62,000 nt of DNA, taken from the NCBI GenBank assembly GCA_012295275.1, contig CM022666.1:5166419-5228418 (forward strand). The letters are read 5' to 3'. The position numbers were made by a program, and so were the translations under genes. A model generated the notes under the pieces. That model was not told where the DNA came from, did not search any database, and saw only the letters and a program-made list of their open reading frames with translations. The number at the start of each line of letters is the position of its first letter. The stretch's first letter is position 1. This stretch comes from Chrysomallon squamiferum. Lineage: Eukaryota > Mollusca > Gastropoda > Neomphalida > Peltospiridae. Positions 24,842-37,660 of this stretch are shown one piece after another.

Positions 24842-25491
24842 GACTTTCCAGTGATAACGTGCACAGTTTCGCTTGTCGTTCTACTTTATCTGACTTTCCA
24901 GTGATAACGTGCACAGTTTCGCTTGTCGTTCTACTTTATCTGACTTTCCAGTGATAACGTGCACAGATCCGCTTGTCGTTCTACTTTATCTGACTTTCCA
25001 GCGATAACGTGCACAGATCCGCTTGTCGTTCTACTTTATCTGACTTTCCAGCGATAACGTGCACAGTTTCGCTTGTCGTTCTACTTGATCTGACTTTCCA
25101 GCGATAACGTGCACAGTTTCGCTTGTCGTTCTACTTTATCCGACTTTCCAGCGATAACGTGCACAGTTTCGCTTGTCGTTCTACTTTATCCGACTTTCCA
25201 GCGATAACGTGCACAGTTTCGCTTGTCGTTCTACTTTATCCGACTTTCCAGCGATAACGTGCACAGTTTCGCTTGTCGTTCTACTTTATCCGACTTTCCA
25301 GCGATAACGTGCACAGTTTCGCTTGTCGTTCTACTTTATCCGACTTTCCAGCGATAACGTGCACAGTTTCGCTTGTCGTTCTACTTTATCCGACTTTCCA
25401 GCGATAACGTGCACAGTTTCGCTTGTCGTTCTACTTTATCTGACTTTCCAGTGATAACGTGCACAGTTTCGCTTATCGTTCTACTTTATCT
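24842..25491. repeat. 50-bp minisatellite, 13 units
   Basis: Thirteen head-to-tail 50-base units starting GACTTTCCAG and containing 'gataacgtgcacag' and 'cgcttgtcgttctacttta'. Variation is confined to a few positions (GTG/GCG, TTT/ATCC, T/C before the unit). The allelic position in unit 3 (49777-49876) has only two units. No spacers, so not a CRISPR. Confidence 0.97.
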
Positions 25492-26183
25492 GACAACTTT
25501 TCACTTGACGATGTTTCGTTAGACGCTAAAGTGTGTATGAGATGAAAGCAAAAGAAACGAAAACACGTTTTAATGATGTTCACGTTATTAAAAGATTAAG
25601 GCGTGTCTTCCTCCTTAAACAGTAGAAACGGGGCCTGTATAAACAGAAAGAAAGAAAGAAGAGAGAGAAGAAAAATAAAGACGATGAAAAAAACAGAGAA
25701 TGAAAGAATGTATTCAGTAATGATAAAAAGTTTTATCAAATAAAATTTTAAAACTGCAAGTGCATTTTTTTTATGTGAGAACTCAGATTATATTTGTATT
25801 TATCTAAGTGTATTTAATAAAATAATAGAAGTAATATTTTTTCTTATATTAGTTAAAATTCAAATTTTATTTGATACGAATTGTTTTATATTCACAGTGG
25901 CATCAGATTCTCTGATATATTATTTACATATGTATAAAGAGATTTGCATCCATAATCTTTAAGATATAACTGGAATTTAGTTGTGTAATAACAAAACCTT
26001 TCATTGCAATAACATAAAATAAAAATCTGAGTTTTAAAAAAAAACAAATTGACATGGATATTAGTAAAAGTAAATATTGTCTTTCACAATCACTGGTTCT
26101 GACCTGTCTTTGAGTCAAATCAAGGGGAGATAATCCATGCTGCCAAACAGCGAAAACGTCAAAGCGGAGTGAAGTGAAATTCA
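25492..26183. other. Upstream flank of MP copy 2
   Basis: Nearly identical to 49877-50592 of unit 3. No independent gene. The polypyrimidine/AG candidates near 26090-26125 could be the acceptor of MP exon A. Confidence 0.5.
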
Positions 26184-26456
26184 GTGACAGCGTTCTGTGT
26201 GATATTCGGTTTGATGTTTGTGGTTGATATTTTGTTGTTTGCTCATCGGATGGCCAAGACAATCTCGTTCGCCAAGCTTCTCCTGTACGGGTACCTGAGT
26301 ATGTGGATTATAAGGAAACAGGTAATTAATTATTTGTTTATGGACACGTCAGTGCATATTATTATTAATAATTAATGAAAGATATTTAAATGTTTATAGA
26401 AGCTGTAACACATTTATTATGTATGATTAGTAGGTCAAAGATATGTAAATTAATTT

Positions 26457-26997
26457 TTTTAATAATAATAATAATAATAATAATAACGATGATGATGATG
26501 ATGATAACAACAACAACAATATTTACAAAGTACTACTAATATTAACAGGTTAACATTTAAATAAAATTAGTTAGGTTTTATTTGTTATATTGTTAAATTA
26601 CTTTTTATATCAGTTTTTTAATACGTAATTTGATCATTCTCATAATTACTGCAAGTACTGTTATTACTAAAACTACTACTAATACTATTACTACTATTTC
26701 TACTGCTACACTACTACTGCTATTACTATTACTACTACTGTTGTTATTATGACTAGCGCCACTACTATTATTACTATTACTTCTAGTACTACTACTAATT
26801 TTCTAATTATTATTATTACAGATACTACCACTATTATTTCAACAAAACCAACTACTAGTACTACTAGTACTACGACTACTAATAATGCTATTATTATTAT
26901 TATTGTTATTATTATTATCTATTATTATTATTTTTAATTATTATTATTATTATTATTGTTATTGTTATTATTAATTATTAATTATTATTATTACTAG
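26457..26997. repeat. AAT/GAT/ACT triplet-rich intron tract before the gap
   Basis: AAT, GAT and AAC triplets, then ACT/ATT triplets to the gap. The same tract appears again at 27300-27890 after the gap. Confidence 0.85.
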
Positions 26998-27197
26998 NNN
27001 NNNNNNNNNNNNNNNNNNNNNNNNNNNNNNNNNNNNNNNNNNNNNNNNNNNNNNNNNNNNNNNNNNNNNNNNNNNNNNNNNNNNNNNNNNNNNNNNNNNN
27101 NNNNNNNNNNNNNNNNNNNNNNNNNNNNNNNNNNNNNNNNNNNNNNNNNNNNNNNNNNNNNNNNNNNNNNNNNNNNNNNNNNNNNNNNNNNNNNNNN
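26998..27197. other. Assembly gap (200 N)
   Basis: Exactly 200 unknown bases, likely a placeholder length. Both sides match the same intron (26337-26995 and 27198-27800), meaning either a tandem repeat of exon A plus intron or an unresolved haplotype/assembly duplication. Confidence 0.99.
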
Positions 27198-27689
27198 GTT
27201 TATGGACACTTCAGTGCATATTATTATTAGTAATTAATGAAAGATATTTAATGTTTGATTGAAGTAATCACACATTTATTGTCAAAGTTATGTAAATTAA
27301 TGTTTTTAATAATAACAATAATAATAACAACAACAACAACAACAACAATATTTACAAAGTACTACTATTAATAATAGGTTAACATTTAAATAAAATTAGT
27401 TAGGTTTTATTTGTTATATTGTTAAATTATTTTTTATATCAGTTATTTTAATACGTAATTTGATCATCCTCATTATTACAGCAAATACTGTTATTACTAA
27501 AACTAGTACTAATACTATTACTACTATTTCTACTGTTACAATTATTATTACTACTACTGTTGCTGTTATTATGACTAGGGCCATTACTATGATTACTATT
27601 ACTCCTACTACTACTACTATTAATTTTATAATTATTATTATTACAGATACTACCACTGTTATTGCAACAAAACGAACTACTGCTACTAT

Positions 27690-27839
27690 CACTACTAATA
27701 ATGCTATTATTATTATTGTTATTATTATTATTATTATTATTTATTATAATTATTATTATTATTATTATTAATTATTATTAATTATTATTATTATTATTAG
27801 TAGTAGTAGTAGTTGTAGCTGTAGCAGTGGTGGTGGTGG

Positions 27840-27884
<45 letters not shown>

Positions 27885-27890
27885 TAGTTC
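27690..27890. repeat. (ATT)n and (TAG)n microsatellites
   Basis: ATT run followed by a TAG run, with a short GGT run between. Homologous to 51295-51455. Confidence 0.9.
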
Positions 27891-28569
27891 TTGTTATTGT
27901 TGTTGTTGTAATTGTTTATTTACATACACTATTAGTCACCCAGTATTTCTATAATACAAACTACGAATTATCTTGTCAGCTGATGATGAAGGTGACGATG
28001 ATGTATTGAGAGAGAAAACTGAAAAACCTAAACCTCTGTTTGAAAATATTCGACTACGTGTTAAGAAATTGTGTATTCAGGTGAGCATTACGTTTACCTG
28101 TCTCCGTATATATATATATATATAATCAGAGAATGCTAAGGAAGACAACTCTTTCATACTCAAGGACCTTTATCTCAAGAAATGCTTGTTGTTGCTATTG
28201 TTGTCCATGTAAGATCACTATTATTACTATTATTGTTATTGTTGTTGTTATTTATAACTATTGTTATTGTATCATTGTTGTTGATGAACTTTTTTCGCAG
28301 TTAATATTTTGTTTCAATTTTAGTTTTCATGCAGGTAGTCAAAACACTGTTTATCCCAAATGCTGTTTTCACTGAAGCTGTGTGTCTCCTTGTTTACTAT
28401 TATTATTACAGACTGGGTCTCCATCACGATATGGTAAGTGCTATCTGTGAGTTTATTTATTTATTTTTAAATAATTTTATAAATATATTGTCATACTTCA
28501 TTTTTAGATGATTTTATTTTGTATCCATATGAAACTGGAAATAAGACAAAAGTTGCAGAATAATATAAT

Positions 28570-28920
28570 TTAAACATCCAGAATACAATATTATTCCAGT
28601 GCATTACATATCATGTAGTTTATATTTACAGGGAGACTGTATTAAATATTATATAATTAAGGACAGTACATACCATGTAATTTATGTATCCAGTATTAAA
28701 GATTAATAGAGTGCTGTACATACCATGTAATTTATATATCCAGTATTAAAGATTAACAGAGTGCTGTACATACCATGTAATTTATATATCCAGTATTAAA
28801 GATTAATAGAGTGCTGTACATACCATGTAATTTATGTATCCAGTATTAAAGATTAATAGAGTGCTGTACATACCATGTAATTTATATATCCAGGAATATA
28901 GTATTAAATAATATATAATA
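28570..28920. repeat. MP intron C-D minisatellite (copy 2), 50-bp units
   Basis: Near-perfect 50-base units starting 'cagtattaaagattaataga' at 28691, 28741, 28791 and 28841, flanked by degenerate units. Confidence 0.85.
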
Positions 28921-29580
28921 AAATACACTACATAGCATGTAATTTATATTTTCAAAGATATAATATGTATTCTGTGTATCATTTTATAAATAAATGAGTT
29001 CCTGTGGTGTAGAGTATAAATGAATACATTAATGTGTATATCCAAGGATATAATATACAAAATTATTACATTTCATATCATGTAATTTATAAATCAAAGG
29101 ATATAATATTAAAGATTGAATGTTCTTGTATGGTATATGTTCTGTACACAATAGATTTTCTACTGCAGAAGTTATATGTACAAAGATGGATTTGAACAGC
29201 TGATGTTCTAAACATGTACATCTGTGGATGTTGTAAATATAATTAATGTTAAATGATAATGAATATTTCAAGCATAATGGCTTTTCTTTGTACTGTGAAT
29301 ATGTAATGTATGTACTACTGATGGTCTGTGTTCAGTAAATCTGTACAGTGGATGTTCTACAAACAGTGAATGTGTTCTAGGTATGTTCTGTGTAAAATGA
29401 GTGTGTACTGTATTCAGTGAATGAATATTTACATATTATTGTTTTTCTATATAAACTGACTGATGAAAGTTAAATGTTCACTGATTGGTTTAAAATGAAT
29501 AATACAAGTAAAGTATTCTTTATAAAGTATGTACTCATGCACTGAAACGGTAAGAGTAATAAATGTTTATATATATGTTA
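28920..29580. repeat. Spacer and T block, unit 2
   Basis: AT-rich remains of the C-D intron to about 29130, then a T block at 29205-29575. MP exons D to F are not here. Confidence 0.65.
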
Positions 29581-30768
29581 CATCTGAAATTTCTTGTAAA
29601 ATCTGCATAACAAATAATCGAGTTAAGGCATTTTGTTTTATCCGAATAAGAATTTTGTTTTTAGAAGTATTTCAGAATCGTAAATATTAGGATTATTAAT
29701 TTTATTATCACTATCATCATACTCATTATTAATTTTATTATCACTTTCATATCATCATCATAATCATCATCATTATTACTGTTAGCTGTTATCATTGTTG
29801 TTAAATAAAGACTACAGTGATACATCTGGTCACCTGTTCATAATTTATATTTACTTTAAAAGTAGTAAAAATGTCTTGTGCATTTGTCATTTTCTTCTTA
29901 TTTTTTCTTTCTTTGTTTCTTCGATTGTTTGTTTCTTTTTTGTTGTTGTTATAATAACAAGTAAAATTAATGAGATCATTTTTCAGCTCACTTTTCATTT
30001 CTACACCAGTCAGCGACATGATTTAATTTTTATTTTATAAAGCGAAATTTGTATACTTTATAGACTATGTAAAATATTGCACTTATATAATATGTACATA
30101 TCACATACTTATATAGATACACCTACAGACGTGCACATTCAAACACATGTATCATGTTTACGTTTTAATAGTTAAGCAGTCGCCCTTGACACCGACGACA
30201 TATAACTGTACCTCACCGGAAATCCTTTTGCAAAGCCGGGTGCATTATCTTTAAAAATAGATCTACCGAGTAATGTTTATAAATAGCTGTTTGCGAAGTG
30301 ACTCAGCTGATTCAAAATGCACGGCCCACGTGTTCACTCTGAGTCCGGCCTACAAAGACGTCGCAGGCTGTAAAATGTACACGTTTCGTGAAATTGATAT
30401 CTCACACAGTACCAACTTCACTGTCCTGATTACTATTATCTCTAGGCCATAGAAATATGCTGAAAAACTGTGCTCCTTCGTGGATCTTGTGTCGAAATAT
30501 ACTGTAGTGCATAGCTGGAGTGTATTAGGACATTTAAAATTAGATAATGTAGGTGTTCTGGATTAAATGTTTGATAATTTATTTGGAGTTAGACTACTGA
30601 AGAGTAATTAAATGAAAAATAACAAACTACCTGGTTAATAGTCAGTTGTTAAGTTTTTCCTTCTTTGTTTCTGTTCATGCACGTACATCACATGTACTTG
30701 ACGTAGTCTAGTTTCTGTCATAAAAACCACTCACGGCAAACTGAACAAAGCAATATTCTTAAAATACA

Positions 30769-30825
<57 letters not shown>

Positions 30826-31390
30826 CTTATTTGTATTTTTTTGTTTGTTGTTCTTTCTTTCTTCTTGTTGTTGTTACTTTCTTATTGTTGTTTTGTTTTG
30901 AATTTCTTGGTTTTTTTTTTCTTGTTTGTTTGTTTTTTCCGGCTCACCATTGGACTGATTACATCAACAATTAACTGCAAAGTACTGAACTGACATAATA
31001 GTATGTACCTGTGTATAAAATGACATTGTAGATATTACAAAAGTCACGTTTTTGACAACTTGTGTTTATATGTTTTTCGATGGGATTGGCAGTGGATGAC
31101 TTCCAGGGCATTCTCGAATGATTTGTATACATAGCCTTTGAACAGAAAGTATCATATTCTTATGATGACATCTGCTTTGTTTGAATTTCTTTTTTTTTTC
31201 TTTCTGTTATATTTATTTATTTGCTGTGGGTTTCGTAGTTAATGTGTAGTCATTTAACATACTATGAAGAAAATGAGAAGTTATTATATTTATATTTTTT
31301 GTGTTTTTTAATAGTAGTAGTAGTAGTAATAGTAGTAGTTGTTGTTATTATTATTACGATTGCTTTTGTCATTATTGTTAAATAAAGAGT
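29580..31390. repeat. Intergenic module M, best-preserved copy of unit 2
   Basis: No gene. The order matches 59510-61300. The 30262-30380 stretch keeps TATAAATAG (30275-30283), TGACTCAGC (30299-30307), CCCACGTG (30325-30332) and a GACGTCG motif (30357-30363). A TG run lies at 30770-30822 and TAG triplets at 31312-31340. Confidence 0.7.
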
Positions 31391-33900
31391 AATGCTGACT
31401 TCTATTCCTGTGTTAAGTAAGCGACACAAAATAACAACAGAAGGGAATGATATAGTCTGAGTATCACGTGGTAGAATTTTACAGCCAGGATTTGTCATCT
31501 TACACATAATAGGGATAAATTAATGTAGTCATCCTGGAACAAATCCAGGGTAACGGTCGCTGTCCACTGAACGCACTGTGTAACTAGTTATGTAGATGTT
31601 TGCTCTTCTGTATTAATCCTTACGTGATTGTTGTGACCGATTACAATCATTCTATCCATCTATATTATTCTTTATTGCTTTACTGAATGTTCAGACTTCT
31701 CAAGTTCGCCAGTTTTGACAAAAATCTATCTGTCTGCATTCTAATGACCATACATCAAAGACTACAGCTCACCATTCTTGTTAAAATGGGTATTATTAAA
31801 AAGACACTTTGACAACGATTCTTGAAATAGTAGTGGTAATTAAACATGAGTTTTATGGGTTTTATGCATGTACGCTTTCACACACACAAATACATATTAA
31901 CATGAAATAACTGAATATTTCAGGATTTACATGTAAAGACTGGTTTCACAAACTGACCAGAAATATATATAAATATGTGATGCGTGTATTATGTAAGAAT
32001 ATTGTTAGGATTTGTAAATGTTGTTACATTTTCTTATAGTTTTACTTTTTTTGTGTTTGATGTGTTTCCTCACTGAATACAGAACACAATGGATTTTTGT
32101 TGCCACAGTTTTTTCTTATTAGGTTATTCATGTGTTCACACTTTTGTTTAATAGATATTACTTGTGAGAGCATTTCTTTGATGTTTGTCAAGTTTTGAAT
32201 CCTGCTGTTGTTGTTGTTGTTGTTGATATTATTATTATTAATAATTTATTTGTTTATTTATTGGTATTGTTGTTGTTATTGTTGCTATTTATTCAATTAA
32301 TTAATGTATTTATTTTATTTAAATGGAGATTATGTTTATTTAATATTTATTCAATTAATTAATGTATTTATTTTATTTATATGGAGATTATATTTATTTA
32401 ATGTTTGTTATATACAGAGATCATATTTTTTCAATTCATTTTGTTAAATAATGTTTACTGTACTCTGTTTTTACAGACACACACACCCACACACCCACAC
32501 ACACACACACACACACACATTCTTTGAACATTTGCCTGTATTTCAAATAACAACATATTCAAACTATGCTGTTGGTTTGTCTGACGTTAACGATTTCCGA
32601 GGATTAATGCAAACTTAGTGAACTGCGCATATCAGTGTCTATTTGTACAGTACAAAACATAAACAGTTAAATATACCTTATCAGACACACACACACACAC
32701 ACACACACACATTCTTTGGACAGTTGCCAGTATTTTAAATAACAACATATTTAAATTATGATGTTGGCTTATTTTTGTGACGTTAACGTTTTCCGAGAAT
32801 TAATAATCAATACTCTCTTTCTCCGGGAACAGGACTTTCCATCAAAGCTATGAATAGATGTGAGTCAGCAGTTGAACATATTACTAGTAGACAGATTCAG
32901 AAAAGTATTGTTATAAATAAATAAATTTGTTGTCGTAGTTACTGTTGTTGAACATTTTCTTTGTATTCTAAACATGTACATCTGTGGATGTTGTATATAT
33001 AATTAATGTTAAATGATAATGAATACTCCATGTATAGTGGCTTTTCTTTGTACAGTGAATATGTAATGTATGTATTATTGCGTGCCTGTTTTCTGTAAAT
33101 CTGTACAGTGGAAGTTCTACAAACAGTGAATGTGTTCTAGGTATGTTCTATGTAAAATGAATGTGTACTGTATTCAGTGAATAAATATTTACATATTACT
33201 GATTTTCTATATAAATAAGACCGATGAAAGTTAAATGTTCACTCATTGGTTTATAATGAGTAATACACGTTGAGTGTTCTTTATACAGTATATACCCATG
33301 CATTGAAATTATCAGAGTAATAAATGTTTATATATATTGGTCACCTGTTCATGAGTTTGATATCTTTTTTCACTAACTGCTTCATTCACTATAAACAACT
33401 GACTTCTAGGCGACGTAGTTTGTTCGAAGTGCAGTGTCGACGTGTACACTCGACCTACAGTGACCTCGCTGTCTGCGAAATGTTTATCTAACCTGTGATT
33501 GCAGAGATATTTCATTGCTCAGGCTGCTTCATTCACGCTACTACTGTTCAGGGGTCGACAACACTTGGACACCAATTATTACATTAACTTGACACTCCTC
33601 CAAAACACCGCAGTGCTGTCTGATAACCTCTCTGCAAAAGGTTCCCGACCGGTTATATTGCATAGGGCATTTGAAATCAGATATTAAGGATTAACTTTTT
33701 GTTCATTTATTTAGGGTTAGACTGTTGAAAAGTGATTGATTAAAAATGATAAAATACCTGTGGTTAGTAGTCAGTTGTCACGTTTTTCTTTCCATGTTTC
33801 TGTTCCTGCTTGTAGATCACAGGTACTTGTCGTAGTTTCTATCATAAAAACAATTCAGGGCAATATTCTTAAATAGATCGCGGTGTGTGTGTGTGAGTGT
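31390..33900. repeat. Intergenic segmental duplication S, copy 2
   Basis: Co-linear with 5690-7950. Contains AC runs (32475-32518 and 32687-32710), an internal duplicate of an AT-rich stretch (32280-32400), an R1 element at 32815-32955 and a T block at 32970-33335. No gene. Confidence 0.75.
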
Positions 33901-33991
33901 GAGTGTGTGTGTGTGTGTGTATGTGTGTATGTGAGTGTGTGAGTGTGTGTGTTTGTGTGTGTGTTTGTACACAGTAAGATGTGCGTTTGTG
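33880..33991. repeat. TG-rich tract beside MP exon D fragment
   Basis: GTGTGT/GAGTGT compound repeat that abuts the MP exon D fragment. Confidence 0.85.
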
Positions 33992-34145
33992 TGCAGTTTG
34001 TACACAATGAGACGTACTGCACCTACTTGGTCAACCTCGGCACGGACATCAACTGCACTGTAGAGGGAAGCAAACAGCAGCGGGAGTATGTCATCTCAGC
34101 GACTGGGTGTCAGCTTAATCCAGTGTGGCCCAAGTTTTATAAAAG
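33992..34145 (+). pseudogene. Detached 3' half of MP exon D
   Basis: This is the only copy in the window of the second half of exon D. It encodes VHNETYCTYLVNL, then an NCT sequon, a charged stretch and ATGC, ending WPKFYKR before a donor GTGATT at 34146. The phase (2) fits exon E at 53288. The region looks extracellular: two sequons (NET, NCT) and three cysteines. The first half of the exon is missing; the match starts exactly at a TG repeat and a giant GA repeat begins ten bases after the donor. It is therefore a translocated or deletion-spared fragment, not a working exon. Confidence 0.75.
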
Positions 34146-34153
34146 GTGATTAC

Positions 34154-34739
<586 letters not shown>

Positions 34740-34779
34740 TACAACAATAAGAACAAGTAATAAATGCACGTAGTTTATT

Positions 34780-35280
34780 TGTGAATATGGTAAAAAGTAA
34801 AACAAATACTTTGACGTGTGATCTACGCGATGCAGTGATCTACACTGATCAAATTCTACGCGCTTATTTTAGTTATTATTTTGTTTATTCTTGGTTTTTT
34901 ATTACCTCGGTTTAACGATGTAATTGGTTCCAAATTTCTGATCGTTAAGCGGGAGACTAATTTACACAGAACTGATGTTAAAAACAGTGGTTCTCGCTGA
35001 TGAGATTTCACATAAAACATATATATATATATTTTTTAAATAAATACAGAAAAATAAATAACTTAATAGATCATAGATATTAAACAAACAGTAAATCATT
35101 TACAAATCAATTTATACAAATAGATTAAGAAATAATTATATGCTACTCATAGTGGGTTCATGTTTGTGGGTTTTGTGTTCATTTAAGATATCGTCTTTTC
35201 TTTCTAAAGTTATTGTCTTCCGTTTCGTTTTATCATCAGCATATCTATTCGTGATACACAGACTACATGTTTTCCTCATT
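34780..35280. mobile_element. Candidate MITE-like element, copy 2
   Basis: Near-identical to 18230-18700, including the 'cctcggtttaacgatgtaat' and 'gatcgttaagcgggagacta' arms. Confidence 0.35.
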
Positions 35281-35289
35281 TTGTTTATG

Positions 35290-35440
35290 GCTTAGTTGAC
35301 ACAGGAATAGAAGTTACGCTGTACTCTTTATTTAACAATAACGACAAAAACACAACAGCTGTTAGCAATACGATTGACTGACATCTATTTACAGCTCGGG
35401 TGGAAAGCACAGTATATCCGAAGAAAATTATTATTCTCTG
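35290..35440 (-). repeat. R1 dispersed element (reverse), shortened AAC run
   Basis: Reverse R1 copy upstream of a third promoter block. The AAC triplets are much shorter than at 18780 or 41880. Confidence 0.6.
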
Positions 35441-35554
35441 AACGGAGGTAGACGACGTCATACGACCTTTTCAAAGTAGCGGGTATAAAAATCAACGAAG
35501 CCTGTCATAGATCGTAGACGTGCTTCACGTGAACACAGAGGCAGCCTAATTTAG
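35440..35554 (+). promoter_or_regulatory. Candidate TNF promoter and first non-coding exon (orphan unit)
   Basis: TATAAAA at 35484-35490, then about 65 bases later the TTTAG/GTAAGT donor ends a putative exon at 35554. The same block stands upstream of genes B and C, but here the downstream TNF gene is broken. A possible live promoter for a non-coding or hybrid transcript; not shown by sequence alone. Confidence 0.5.
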
Positions 35555-35579
35555 GTAAGTAAATGTTTTACTTATTTCA

Positions 35580-36010
35580 TATGTTATATATATTTATATG
35601 AAATTATAATTTCACTTATTTCATAGGTTATATATATTTATATAAAATTATAATTTCACTTATTTCTTAGGTTATATATGTTTATATAAAATTATAATTT
35701 CACTTATTTCATAGGTTATATATATCTACATAAAATTATAATTTCACTTATTTCATAGGTTATATATGTTTATATCAAATTATAATTTCACTTATTTTAT
35801 AGGTTATATTTATTTATATGAAATTATAATTTCACTTATTTCATAGGTTATATATGTTTATATAACATTATAATTTCACTTATTTCATAGGTTATATATG
35901 TTTATATAAAATTATAATTTCACTTATTTCATAGGTTATAAATGTTTATATAAAATTATAATTTCACTTATTTCATAGGTTATATATATATTTATATAAA
36001 AATATAAATT
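35580..36010. repeat. 44-bp tandem array, copy 2 (about 10 units)
   Basis: Exactly 44-base spacing: the GGTTA motif recurs at 35626, 35670, 35714, 35758, 35802, 35846, 35890, 35934 and 35978. Every unit carries a TTTCATAG/GT or TTTCTTAG/GT acceptor-like site. Confidence 0.95.
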
Positions 36011-36019
36011 CACTTCGCT

Positions 36020-36518
36020 GTTTAGGATTTTTCCGCGCCCTAGTTTCACTTGTATAATATTAAGTGATATTACATCAACTTGAAAAAACAAAACATCGCG
36101 GTAAGGTCGATAAGTATCTAGCACATGCGTTGGCAGGTAAGAATAATAACAGCCACAGAAAATACAGCACTCATATATTTGTCTGCTATCTCGAAAATCG
36201 GCAATATGCACGTGCAAGTTCGTGCCACGGACAGCTTAATGTAACAGTTCTGTGGTTAAAAAGCAGGAAAACTCAGTTATCAGATTCACGTTGCGATCTA
36301 TAAACAGTAACGTTCACGGCAGTTTCAATTTCTGGCATTGAGAGGAAACCAGCCCTGGACGTGATCTTTCGAGAACGATACAATATCAGCAAACAGAGCG
36401 GATATGTAGAATGAGGCCCTGGCAAGCTTTGACAGGTTTTTTCTGCCTTTGCACTAAACCAACTAGCCAACGCTTTAGGAACGGATAACGAGAACATTAC
36501 CCTAAGTTCTGTTTTCAT
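36020..36518 (-). other. Conserved upstream block, copy 2
   Basis: Homologous to 19279-19734 and 42216-42737. Minus-strand frames of 93 and 81 codons are separated by stops. No domain recognised. Confidence 0.35.
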
Positions 36519-36519
36519 C

Positions 36520-37114
36520 CGAGTAAATGTTTCTACATAAGTATATCAAAAACCAGGCGATCTATCTAGAAGGAGATTAAATGTGTTATTCAAACTTTGA
36601 CAGTAGTTTAGTCAAGGTATTTTCCTTCTTGCTTCTGAAATCTGATGTCCGCTGGTTTGGGAGAACATCGAACTTTCCGCTATTAAGCCGTACCCGAGTT
36701 CACCGAGTGCTGTTGTTCGTTTTTGAATTTTTCAGAATAAAAACACATTTTATTGATTTAATTAAATCATCAAAATCTATCGAGCGAGAACTGTTTTCTA
36801 ACTTCGTAGAAAAATAAGATGATTTGGCGGGAGAAACTTCAAATAAGCCATCATCGCCTTGGTTAGTCACCTGATCAAAATACTTCCACTTGACTGGATA
36901 TTTATTTCACTTCACGGTATTGAATATTTATTGCGCGCTTTGCTATCTCAAGCTGTTTTTCGGTCACTTTAATTTTGTTACATTGTCTTCTATCTTGGAA
37001 AGTTACATCTTTGATTGCTAATGTACCGTCACAGTTTTGTCTATACATTTGTTTTAAGAGAAAAAACAATATATTTATTTTTTATTATTTCTTTAAAATC
37101 CTACCTCTTTCCAG
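36520..37114. other. Upstream region of orphan TNF exon
   Basis: Homologous to 19740-20305. No gene seen. Confidence 0.55.
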
Positions 37115-37263
37115 TGATATAAATAACTTCGGACGAAAAACTCTACTCCTTAAATTCCTCAACAATTGGAAACAAATTTTGAGACATCAGACATCAAGGT
37201 CTTCATCAGGAGGATTATCTGTTTCATTAGACATCGCTGTGTTGTCATATTGGATTTCAGTGG
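37115..37263 (+). pseudogene. TNF 5' non-coding exon copy with lost donor
   Basis: Matches 20306-20453, but the donor GTGAGT is replaced by GTTTAC and the sequence runs into a GA/A tract. It belongs to a TNF copy with no coding exons intact downstream. Confidence 0.65.
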
Positions 37264-37299
37264 TTTACTAGAGAGAGAGAGAGAGAGAGAAAAAAAAAA

Positions 37300-37660
37300 A
37301 AAAACAACTTTGTGGCATCAGATACTCCTTACAATTGGAAAGAAATTGTGTGGCATCAGATACCAAGAAAAACATTGTTTGGCATCAGATACTCCTTACA
37401 ATTGGAAAGAAATTGTGTGGCATCAGATACCAAGAAAAACATTGTTTGGCATCAGATACTCCTTACAATTGGAAAGAAATTTTGTGGCATCATAAACCAA
37501 GAAAGAAATTTTGTGGCATCAGAAGCTCCTTACAATTGGAAAGAAATTTTGTGGCATCATAAACCAAGAAAGAAATTTTGTGGCATCAGATACTCCTTAC
37601 AATTGGAAAGAAATTTTGTGGCATCATAAACCAAGAAACAAATTGTTTGGCATCAGATAG
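37300..37660. repeat. 67-bp tandem array derived from TNF 5' non-coding exon
   Basis: The word GATACT/GAAGCT-CC recurs at 37321, 37388, 37455, 37522 and 37589, with the last partial unit (GATAGC) at 37656: an exact 67-base period. Units contain 'ccttacaattggaaagaaat' and 'tggcatcagata', both recognisable from the interior of the 5' exon (compare 20336-20390). Confidence 0.93.

Larger units (their letters stand above)
26184..28433 (+). pseudogene. MP copy 2: membrane protein gene, 5' part, interrupted by assembly gap
   Basis: Exon A ends at 26331 before GTAATT and encodes a hydrophobic segment (AFCVIFGLMFVVDILLFAH) plus a second weaker one; in-frame stop codons lie just upstream of 26184, so its 5' border is uncertain. 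After the gap (26998-27197) the intron following exon A reappears, so a second exon A probably lies in the gap. Exon B (27980-28080, CAG acceptor, GTGAGC donor) encodes an acidic, charged 33-residue segment starting ADDEGDDD and is the only copy with a good donor. Exon C (28335-28433) is shortened by 36 bases yet stays in frame: the membrane segment is followed by YYYYY then RLGLHHDM. Exons D-F do not follow. It is truncated, so called a pseudogene. Exon A ends in phase 0 but B opens in phase 1, so A joins C, not B, in frame. Confidence 0.65.

Noticed and set aside
24842-25491. CRISPR-like direct repeat array
   Set aside because: Units are contiguous with no variable spacers, and the DNA is clearly eukaryotic; it is a minisatellite.
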